A DNA stretch of 64,000 nt, from the NCBI GenBank assembly GCA_028533045.1, contig JAQQAP010000009.1, positions 1 to 64,000 on the forward strand, read 5' to 3'. Origin of the DNA: Spirochaetales bacterium. Lineage in GTDB: Bacteria; Spirochaetota; Spirochaetia; DSM-2461. Positions 57,993-64,000 of this stretch are shown in pieces. Every line of letters starts with the position of its first letter. Position 1 is the stretch's first letter. The notes beneath the pieces are model-generated. The model saw nothing but the letters and a program-made list of their open reading frames with translations, was not told the DNA's origin and searched no databases. The translations under genes and the position numbers were made by a program.

Positions 57993-58853
57993 ATGATTAT
58001 TAATCACAACATGTCAGCACTCTACGCAGACAGACAAAACGGTGTAAACACTCTGGGTACAACCAAGAGTATGGAAAAGCTTTCTTCCGGTTTGAGAATC
58101 AACCGGGCCGGAGACGACGCTGCCGGTCTTGCTATCTCCGAAAAGATGAGAGCCCAGATCCAGGGTTTGAATCAGGCTTCCCGAAATGCAAGTGACGGTA
58201 TCAGCTTTATCCAGACTTCCGAAGGTTACCTCCAGGAAACCTCCGACGCTCTTCTGAGAATACGAGAACTCGCAGTACAGTCTTCCAACGGTATCTACTC
58301 CAACGAAGACCGCATGCAGATTCAGGTAGAAGTTTCCCAGCTGGTTGATGAAGTTGACAGAATCGCCTCCCACGCCCAGTTCAACGGTATGAACATGCTT
58401 ACAGGTCGATTTGCCAAAGACACCGGCCTTAACTCCGTAACGTCTTCCATGTGGCTCCACATCGGTGCCAATATGGACCAGAGAGAGCAGGTTTTCATCG
58501 GAACCATGACTTCCAACGCCTTGGGAATCCGACAGGTAGGAACAGGAAATATCATGTCCCTTTCCACTCCCGAACAGTCCAACAGAAACATTGGTGTTCT
58601 AGATGCGGCTCTTAAGAGAGTTAACAAGCAGAGAGCCGACCTGGGTGCCTACCAGAACAGACTGGAAATGGCCGTTAAGGGTATCGATATTGCTGCTGAA
58701 AACCTCCAGGCTTCCGAATCACAGATCCGTGACGCCGACATGGCTCAGGAAAGTATTGAATACGCTAAGCAGAACATCCTTAGCCAGAGCTCTAACGCTA
58801 TGTTGGCTCAGGCTAACCAGAGAGGACAGCAGGTTCTTTCCCTGCTCCAGTAG
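57993..58853 (+). CDS. flaB: Flagellin core protein FlaB
   Basis: A 286-residue flagellin of the spirochaete periplasmic filament core type, with conserved N- and C-terminal coiled regions ([41 protein letters not shown] in blocks, and [23 protein letters not shown] at the end). The variable middle is very short, as is normal for FlaB. Residues [16 protein letters not shown] are typical of spirochaete FlaB. A GGAGG ribosome site and a sigma-28-like promoter precede it. Confidence 0.97.
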   Translation: MIINHNMSALYADRQNGVNTLGTTKSMEKLSSGLRINRAGDDAAGLAISEKMRAQIQGLNQASRNASDGISFIQTSEGYLQETSDALLRIRELAVQSSNGIYSNEDRMQIQVEVSQLVDEVDRIASHAQFNGMNMLTGRFAKDTGLNSVTSSMWLHIGANMDQREQVFIGTMTSNALGIRQVGTGNIMSLSTPEQSNRNIGVLDAALKRVNKQRADLGAYQNRLEMAVKGIDIAAENLQASESQIRDADMAQESIEYAKQNILSQSSNAMLAQANQRGQQVLSLLQ

Positions 58854-58946
58854 TAGCATAGGACGTTTCCCTGAATTTCCCGATTCGGGGGAACTGGCTT
58901 ATTGCTTTTTCCCTACTGTTTTCGTTATTATTCCCGTAATGACAAG

Positions 58947-58970
58947 CCGGCCTTCGGGCCGGTTTTTTTT
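58947..58970 (+). terminator. Terminator after flaB
   Basis: CCGGCC pairs with GGCCGG around the loop TTCG and continues into eight T. The T run ends just before the GAGGTAA ribosome site of the next gene. Confidence 0.93.
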
Positions 58971-58980
58971 GAGGTAATAA

Positions 58981-60342
58981 ATGAAGCACAAAGTAACGGT
59001 ACCTAAAGAGATCTACGAGATAGCCGAGCGATTCCGCCAGGGAGGCTACGAATGTTTTCTTGTGGGAGGCGCCGTGAGAGACCAGCTCTTAGGCCGCGAT
59101 GCCAAGGACTGGGACATTACCACCAACGCCCTGCCCAAACAGGTTATGGGCCTCTTCAAACATGTTATCCCCACCGGAATCAAACACGGTACAGTTACAG
59201 TTATCTACAAAGACTACCACGTGGAAACCACCACCTACCGGGTAGACGGCAAATACACCGACGGACGACGTCCGGATCAAATATCCTTTAGCCCCAGTAT
59301 ACGGGAAGACCTCAAACGACGGGACTTTACTATCAACTCCATCGCCTGGGACCTGATTAACAGAGAACTTTTTGATCCCAATAAGGGCCTTAAAGACTTG
59401 GAAGCAGGTATTATTCGAGCTATTGGCAAGGCGGAAGAACGTTTTGATGAAGATGGATTAAGGTCGATTAGGGCCTGCCGATTTGCCGCCCAGTTAAACT
59501 TTAAGGTTGACGAAGAAACCCTGAAGGGCATTACGAAAACCCACTACCGTATCCCCGATTTATCCAAAGAAAGAATTTATGAGGAGCTGATGAAAATCAT
59601 GGGAACCGATACTCCCTCCTTAAGCTTCAAGCTCTTTAGGGATACAGGGCTTCTCAAGATTCTTTTTCCCGAATTGGCCGCCTGTATTGGAGTAGGCCAG
59701 AAAGGAAGCCATCATTATGATGTATTTGAACACTCCATCTATGCCTGCGACGGCGTCCCCCCCACCCATAAAGAGGTGCGTATTGCCGCCCTCCTCCACG
59801 ATACGGGTAAACCGGGCTCTATGGGGACTTCCGACTCGGGAGAAGTAACCTTTCATAACCATGAAAAACTCTCGGAGAAACTGGCCGCCGCCATTATGCA
59901 GCGTTACCGTTTCCCCGTAAAATCAATGAAGAAAATCGGCCATCTCATTGGCCTTCATATGTTCCACTACGAGCCGGCCTGGACCGACAGCGCCGTAAGA
60001 CGTCTCATTGCCCGGGTAGGACGGGAAAACCTGGAGGATCTCTTTCTCATGCGCCAGGGAGACATCTGGGGTACGGCAAGACTGGAACGGAATAATGAAA
60101 GACTCGATGCCCTCAAAGAGAGAATCGGCCATATTCTGGAAGAGGAAAATGCCTTCTCCATCAAAGACTTGCATATTAATGGTTCCCAGCTTCATGAACA
60201 GGGCGGAATACCCAAGTCCCGTAAGATGGGACTGGTACTGGAATTTCTTCTGGAAGCGGTTCTGGACGATCCGACCCTTAACTATGAGGAAAAATTACTG
60301 GAAATGGGAGTAAAATACTACGAATCTAACCTGGAATCGTAA
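58981..60342 (+). CDS. cca: tRNA nucleotidyltransferase (CCA-adding or poly-A polymerase family) with HD domain
   Basis: 453 residues. The class II nucleotidyltransferase head has LVGGAVRDQLLGRDAKDWDI (key GG and DxD) and RRDFTINSIAWD; the neck has RACRFAAQL; the HD domain has RIAALLHDTGKP. It adds the CCA end to tRNAs, which is needed here because the spirochaete-side tRNA genes lack it. A pcnB-like role is less likely. The 3' end overlaps rnc by 25 bp. Confidence 0.93.
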   Translation: MKHKVTVPKEIYEIAERFRQGGYECFLVGGAVRDQLLGRDAKDWDITTNALPKQVMGLFKHVIPTGIKHGTVTVIYKDYHVETTTYRVDGKYTDGRRPDQISFSPSIREDLKRRDFTINSIAWDLINRELFDPNKGLKDLEAGIIRAIGKAEERFDEDGLRSIRACRFAAQLNFKVDEETLKGITKTHYRIPDLSKERIYEELMKIMGTDTPSLSFKLFRDTGLLKILFPELAACIGVGQKGSHHYDVFEHSIYACDGVPPTHKEVRIAALLHDTGKPGSMGTSDSGEVTFHNHEKLSEKLAAAIMQRYRFPVKSMKKIGHLIGLHMFHYEPAWTDSAVRRLIARVGRENLEDLFLMRQGDIWGTARLERNNERLDALKERIGHILEEENAFSIKDLHINGSQLHEQGGIPKSRKMGLVLEFLLEAVLDDPTLNYEEKLLEMGVKYYESNLES

Positions 60343-61076
60343 TATTCATAGGCCAGACGGGCCGCTTCCTGCTCGGCCTTTTTCTTATTGGTTCCCGTTC
60401 CGGGTCCAAAGGTCTGCTCGTTAATTTTAACGTTCATATGGTAGGTTCGGTTATGGTCGGGTCCTTCAATGGAAAGGACCGTATATCGGGGGCAGCACTT
60501 ATACTTTTTCTGGATAAGTTCCTGCAGAAGCGTTTTATAGTCCCGGTAATGCTTTTTATCGTTAACCTTCTCTATCTCATCCTTTAACTGGTCCAAAACA
60601 AATTCGGTAACCTGTTTAAAACCGGAATCCAGGAAGTAGGCCCCTATTACCGCTTCGGTACAGTCGGCCAGGAGGGCGGATTTATTTCTTCCCCCGGAGT
60701 ACTCTTCCCCTTTTCCAATGAGAATATAGTTATCAATCTTGATTTTTTTGGCTACCTTAACCAGAGACGATTCACTTACCACATAGGATTTGATTTTAGC
60801 CAAATCCCCTTCAGCGCTATCCGGATAAAGGTGGTAGAGATAATCGGCCACGATAAGTCCCAAAACAGAATCACCCAGAAATTCGAGTTTTTCATTATTG
60901 TCGATAGCTTTGGGATATTCGTTTGTATAGGAACGGTGGCAAAACGCCAGATTTAGAAGATTTTCATCCTTGAATTTAAGGGCTGCAATCTGTTGGAAGT
61001 CAGTTAATTCCCTCTTCCTCACCGCATTAATCTGGGGTGAAGAAAAGGGAATGTTCTTGGAACCGAAAAGTTTCAC
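60318..61076 (-). CDS. rnc: Ribonuclease III
   Basis: Cuts double-stranded RNA in rRNA and mRNA processing. 252 residues: RNase III signature NNEKLEFLGDSVLGL with catalytic acidic residues, the second acidic site in DCTEAVIGAYFLD, and a C-terminal double-strand RNA-binding domain (TLLQELIQKKY, GPGTGTNKKKAEQEAA). Last gene of an rpmF-acpP-rnc operon. Confidence 0.96.
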   Translation of the reverse strand: MKLFGSKNIPFSSPQINAVRKRELTDFQQIAALKFKDENLLNLAFCHRSYTNEYPKAIDNNEKLEFLGDSVLGLIVADYLYHLYPDSAEGDLAKIKSYVVSESSLVKVAKKIKIDNYILIGKGEEYSGGRNKSALLADCTEAVIGAYFLDSGFKQVTEFVLDQLKDEIEKVNDKKHYRDYKTLLQELIQKKYKCCPRYTVLSIEGPDHNRTYHMNVKINEQTFGPGTGTNKKKAEQEAARLAYEYYDSRLDS

Positions 61077-61085
61077 CTAAGTGGA

Positions 61086-61322
61086 TTAACCCTTCTGTTC
61101 GATGATGTAGTCCAGAGCGTCCTGAACTTTTTCGAATTCAGTTGCCTTTTCGTCGGGAACGCTTACACCCATTTCAGAATTGATAGCGTAAAGCAGTTCG
61201 TAGGTGTCAAGGCTATCTGCGCCGAGATCCTCACGAAAACGGGACTCGGGGGTTACCTTGTCCTTTTCCACTTCAAGTTTGTCTACGATGATTTCCTGCA
61301 ACTGTTCAAAAAGATCTGCCAT
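61086..61322 (-). CDS. acpP: Acyl carrier protein
   Basis: Carries growing acyl chains on a 4'-phosphopantetheine arm in fatty acid synthesis. 78 acidic residues with the attachment serine in GADSLDTYEL. Located 18 bp after rpmF and 9 bp before rnc. Confidence 0.96.
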   Translation of the reverse strand: MADLFEQLQEIIVDKLEVEKDKVTPESRFREDLGADSLDTYELLYAINSEMGVSVPDEKATEFEKVQDALDYIIEQKG

Positions 61323-61340
61323 TCCAGCACTCCTTAGTTT

Positions 61341-61532
61341 TTAATCGGCCATCTCTTGGGGCTCGATGATTTGTTTTCCTCTGTAAAAACCACATTTGGG
61401 ACATACCCGGTGTCTGAGAACTTTGTTTCCGCAGTTACCGCAGGCTACCAGGTTGGGTGTCGTCATGGCCATGTTAATAGACCGACGTCTCCGTGTCCTT
61501 GCTTTAGAAGTCTTATATTTAGGGACTGCCAT
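61341..61532 (-). CDS. rpmF: 50S ribosomal protein L32
   Basis: 63 residues beginning AVPKYKTSKARTRRRRS, with the four zinc-binding cysteines in CGNCGN and VCPKCG. rpmF followed by fatty acid genes is a conserved order. Confidence 0.96.
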   Translation of the reverse strand: MAVPKYKTSKARTRRRRSINMAMTTPNLVACGNCGNKVLRHRVCPKCGFYRGKQIIEPQEMAD

Positions 61533-61565
61533 GTTTACCTCGCAAATAATTATATACCGGCCATC

Positions 61566-61594
61566 ACAATATACTATAGGTAAAAAATTGTCAA
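61566..61594 (-). promoter_or_regulatory. Promoter of the rpmF-acpP-rnc operon
   Basis: On the minus strand TTGACA (61594-61589) is followed at 15 bp by TATATT or at 17 bp by TATTGT. The rpmF start codon is about 35 bp downstream of these. Confidence 0.55.
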
Positions 61595-61645
61595 TAATAA
61601 TTGCAAGGGATATGGAATTTGTTTTTTAAGCGCTCTTAAACGCCT

Positions 61646-62128
61646 CTAGAGTAGCTTTTTCTTTAATAAAGCTTCCACTTCGGGTGTTACCATGTTGGAA
61701 ACATCCCCGTTCAGCATAATAAGTTCCCTCACCACGGAGGCCCGCAAAACGAAATATTGAGGGTCGGTGGGAAGAAATACCGTTTCTATATTGGAATTAA
61801 GGTGCTTGTTAATCATGGATAATTCAAACTCATAGCCAAAGTCGGCCAGAGGGCGCAAGCCCCTTACCATAACCTTAATGTCATTTGCCTGGGCATAATC
61901 GACAACCAGAGAATTCCATTTGACTATATTTACATGTTCGATTCCGGCGGTCCGAATCATCTGCTCCATAATCTCCACTCTCTCGTCCGCATTGAGAAGA
62001 TGATTCTTCTGGGTATTATCCGCGATAACCACATCAAGTGAGTCAAAAAGACGGGAAGCTCTCTTTATAAGATTAAGATGTCCGAGGGTAGGAGGATCAA
62101 AGGATCCGGGAAAAGCCGCTTTAACCAT
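61646..62128 (-). CDS. coaD: Phosphopantetheine adenylyltransferase
   Basis: Makes dephospho-CoA from 4'-phosphopantetheine and ATP. 160 residues, with the nucleotidyltransferase motif PGSFDPPTLGHLNLI at the N-terminus and LRASVVRELI in place of the common ISSTxVRE. Separate from the rpmF operon (113 bp gap). Confidence 0.95.
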   Translation of the reverse strand: MVKAAFPGSFDPPTLGHLNLIKRASRLFDSLDVVIADNTQKNHLLNADERVEIMEQMIRTAGIEHVNIVKWNSLVVDYAQANDIKVMVRGLRPLADFGYEFELSMINKHLNSNIETVFLPTDPQYFVLRASVVRELIMLNGDVSNMVTPEVEALLKKKLL

Positions 62129-62192
62129 GAAACTGACTATACCTTATTTGCTCTTGACCGTCAAAGGAATGGTCACTTTTTTTTTTATTACT

Positions 62193-62219
62193 TTGACAAA
62201 AAAATAAGAAAGTTATAAA
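62193..62219 (+). promoter_or_regulatory. Promoter placing transcription start at the start codon
   Basis: TTGACA (62193-62198) and TATAAA (62214-62219), 15 bp apart. The expected start point is within about two bases of the ATG at 62228, and no ribosome site is present between them. Confidence 0.45.
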
Positions 62220-62227
62220 CTGATTTT

Positions 62228-62764
62228 ATGAAAATAAACAAACTCTTCCCGGTTTTAACCGGTTTGCTCTTATTACTTTTTGTGGCATGTTCTTCCGAGC
62301 CGGAACCTGCATCAGAACCGGTAGAAGAAGTCACCCCTCCTGTAGAAGAGCCGGTGTCTGAACCGGTGGAAGAAGAAGTATTTGAAGTTACCCAAGAAGT
62401 TTATGATAAAACTTTTGACGAAATTAATGCCCTCATTGGACATTTAGATGAAATAATCGCTAAAAAGAACTATACTGAATGGAAGGAGAATCTTTCGGAC
62501 AGTTATATTGAGACCTATAGCAATAAGGAATTGCTTAGGGAAAAATCGGCCAGTCCCATTTTGGAAATGAATGAAGTGGTCTTGAAAAACCTGGAAGATT
62601 ATTTCATTCATGTGGTTGTTCCTTCGAGAATGAGCCTGAATTTGGAAGAAATTGAGTTTGACGACAAAAATCATGTAACGGCATGGACCATTTTTAACGA
62701 TAATAAAACTAAGCTTTACCAGCTGGAATTAATTGATGGTTCGTGGAAGATCAGCATATGGTAA
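62228..62764 (+). CDS. Lipoprotein with Glu/Pro-rich linker
   Basis: 178 residues: signal peptide with lipobox FVAC, a Pro/Glu/Val repeat linker (residues about 22-58, repeated SEPVEE units), and a ~115-residue C-terminal domain of mixed helix and strand (TEWKENLSDSYIETYSNKE, DGSWKISIW) that resembles an NTF2-like or DUF4878-like fold only in general character. I assign no function. Ends 27 bp before the next gene. Confidence 0.75.
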   Translation: MKINKLFPVLTGLLLLLFVACSSEPEPASEPVEEVTPPVEEPVSEPVEEEVFEVTQEVYDKTFDEINALIGHLDEIIAKKNYTEWKENLSDSYIETYSNKELLREKSASPILEMNEVVLKNLEDYFIHVVVPSRMSLNLEEIEFDDKNHVTAWTIFNDNKTKLYQLELIDGSWKISIW

Positions 62765-62790
62765 AAACACGCACTTCAAGGAGTTTGATA

Positions 62791-63477
62791 ATGAAATACA
62801 TGTTTACACTGTTGGCAGTCTGCTTGGCAGTTCTGCCCCTGACGGCCCAGGATGACGGATTGACCGTAGAAGAGGCCTACCTGCAGAGCGCCAAGAAGGT
62901 ACAGAGGCTCAAGACTCTCGCCGGCCAGGAAGACCGTGATGCCAAACTGATGGCCCTCCAGGATATTGAGAGAATGATTGAAGAGGGTAAACTGAACGGC
63001 AGCGAAGAAGCGGTTGTGGATATGCTTACCGATATGGGCCGGGAAGGTACCGGACGAATTTATATGGAACAGGGTACCATGAAGAATAATTTTCCCGAGG
63101 TTCGGAGAAAATCAGTGGAACTTCTTGGAGAGATCGGTGGAGAAGAATCCCGACGTGCCATTACCGATATTCTGGGTCAGGAAAATGAACCCATGGTAAT
63201 GTCCGAAGCGGTTGTGGCCCTGGCCAAAATCGGTCCCGACGAAGACGGTATTACCCTGCAGGTCATGGCCAGCGCTATGAACAGCCAGACCGCTATGAAC
63301 CGGGACAACAACTTCGCCTATGCCTATCTAACCTCCCTTGAAATCATGAATGAAAACGGTCATGAACTGACCGATGAATATCTGATTTCCGAACTGGTCA
63401 AACTCTTTGATATGAGGAACGGTTATAACACGGTTGTTCGAAAGAAAGCCATGGAAGTGTTCCGAACTCTCGAATAG
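62791..63477 (+). CDS. Secreted HEAT-repeat-like protein
   Basis: 228 residues. I start at ATG 62791 behind AAGGAG, which gives a signal peptide ending TAQ. The rest is helical with HEAT-like repeats (VRRKSVELLGEIGGEESRRA, PMVMSEAVVALAKIGPD, VVRKKAMEVFRTLE). It is probably a periplasmic scaffold; no specific role can be given. Confidence 0.78.
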   Translation: MKYMFTLLAVCLAVLPLTAQDDGLTVEEAYLQSAKKVQRLKTLAGQEDRDAKLMALQDIERMIEEGKLNGSEEAVVDMLTDMGREGTGRIYMEQGTMKNNFPEVRRKSVELLGEIGGEESRRAITDILGQENEPMVMSEAVVALAKIGPDEDGITLQVMASAMNSQTAMNRDNNFAYAYLTSLEIMNENGHELTDEYLISELVKLFDMRNGYNTVVRKKAMEVFRTLE

Positions 63478-63500
63478 ATTTAGTGTAACATTGAATATAA

Positions 63501-63526
63501 ACCGATCCGCCAGGGTCGGTTTTTTT
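63501..63526 (+). terminator. Terminator after the HEAT-repeat gene
   Basis: ACCGATCC pairs with GGGTCGGT (one T-G mismatch position) around GCCA and runs into TTTTTTT. Confidence 0.85.
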
Positions 63527-63556
63527 ATGCCCTGTGGCAGGAAAAGAAAAGCCCAT

Positions 63557-63590
63557 AAAAAAAAAGCCGCCTCCCCTTAGGGGGACGGCC
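63557..63590 (-). terminator. Terminator of the gene at the right edge
   Basis: On the minus strand GCCGTCCCC and GGGGAGGCGGC form an imperfect stem around CTAA, followed by nine T. Confidence 0.85.
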
Positions 63591-63609
63591 TCTCTTTAAG
63601 ATACAAGTT

Positions 63610-64000
63610 TTACTTCTTTTGGAAATCAACATCCTGACGCATTTTTTTACGCCAATCTTCCCGGTTCTCCGGGTGTTCGTAGGGAAACTTTCGGACGATC
63701 GTGAGCTTACCCTTCTGGTAATCCTCTTCGTTGACCACGCCAAAATCCCCCTGCCCCAGATAGATGATAATCTCACCCTCCTCGTGCGTTTCCCTTTCCC
63801 GAACTTGGGCGAGGACACAGTCAAAGTGGGCCGGTATCCCCTCTCCCTGAAGAGAGAGGGCCGAGGTGATGTCTTTGATGGGTTCTCCACAGATAGAGCA
63901 GTCGGCAACTTCACGTACCAGCGGTTTCAGAAGTATATGGGGACGGGGCTTCTTTGGGGGCCGATTGTCTCCTTTTTTATTTTTATCCCTGTTGCCACGG
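63610..64000 (-). CDS. Partial gene: small zinc-ribbon-like protein
   Basis: An open frame on the minus strand enters from the right edge and stops at TAA 63610-63612 (about 129 codons visible; the start is outside the window). After a basic, Pro-rich beginning (RPPKKPRPH), it has CSICGEPI and HFDC, which look like a zinc-ribbon or treble-clef site, and then YLGQGDFGVV and the C-terminal EHPENREDWRKKM. Codon use is consistent with coding. I recognise it as a plausible conserved spirochaete protein but no function. An overlapping frame that appears longer in another phase is not real. Confidence 0.7.
   Translation of the reverse strand, partial: RGNRDKNKKGDNRPPKKPRPHILLKPLVREVADCSICGEPIKDITSALSLQGEGIPAHFDCVLAQVRERETHEEGEIIIYLGQGDFGVVNEEDYQKGKLTIVRKFPYEHPENREDWRKKMRQDVDFQKK

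Noticed and set aside
63525..63914. 129-codon minus-strand frame rich in Arg and Ser
   Set aside because: Wrong phase of the partial gene at 63610-64000; it also runs through that gene's terminator.

Overview
This window holds two pieces of bacterial chromosome that do not look like they come from one genome. Positions 1 to about 26.1 kb are GC-rich, nearly all on the plus strand, and carry a housekeeping order typical of Gammaproteobacteria: carB, greA, yhbY (minus strand), rlmE, ftsH, folP, glmM, tpiA, secG, tRNA-Leu(GAG), the complete 14-gene nuoA-N operon with nuoC and nuoD unfused, and an initiator tRNA. From about 26.2 to 26.46 kb onward the sequence is poorer in GC, genes lie on both strands, and the content is that of a spirochaete: FlaB-type flagellin behind a sigma-28-like promoter, a coaD / rpmF-acpP-rnc / cca neighbourhood, many lipoproteins and tRNAs without an encoded CCA. 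The simplest reading is a metagenomic contig, perhaps from a mixed or symbiotic community, that joins two organisms near the initiator tRNA. Host and habitat are inference.

Layout of the gammaproteobacterial part: pyrimidine/arginine precursor synthesis (carB), transcript elongation (greA), ribosome maturation (yhbY, rlmE), membrane proteolysis (ftsH), folate and cell wall precursors (folP, glmM), glycolysis (tpiA), secretion (secG), then respiratory complex I. The Nuo genes overlap or are separated by only a few bases to some tens of bases and end at a clear terminator after nuoN.

Layout of the spirochaete part: a short stretch with a candidate structured RNA (26.27-26.37 kb; its parent genome is unknown), a 167-bp leader repeat, an IS982-family element (26.64-27.62 kb) next to a truncated sensor gene, a TRAP transporter operon (dctP-dctQ-dctM, minus strand), two MATE exporters, a GntR/LacI-type regulator divergent from a secreted deacetylase-like lipoprotein with a perfect palindrome in the promoter, a surface 5'-nucleotidase beside an adenine-type deaminase, a second copy of the 167-bp leader in front of an intact 58-residue gene, a hydrolase/methyltransferase/hybrid-kinase group, a translationally coupled sensor kinase and HD-GYP response regulator, an MscS channel / RimK-like ligase / small-protein operon, a tRNA-Met with several scattered copies of its 3' end, and finally the flagellin and housekeeping cluster.

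The most unusual items are the join itself, the two-hairpin RNA candidate beside it, the repeated leader with its unrecognised 58-residue product, the tRNA-Met-derived repeats from 50.7 to 55.2 kb, and the repeated tail-to-tail gene overlaps in the spirochaete part. No complete defence system, CRISPR array or prophage was seen.
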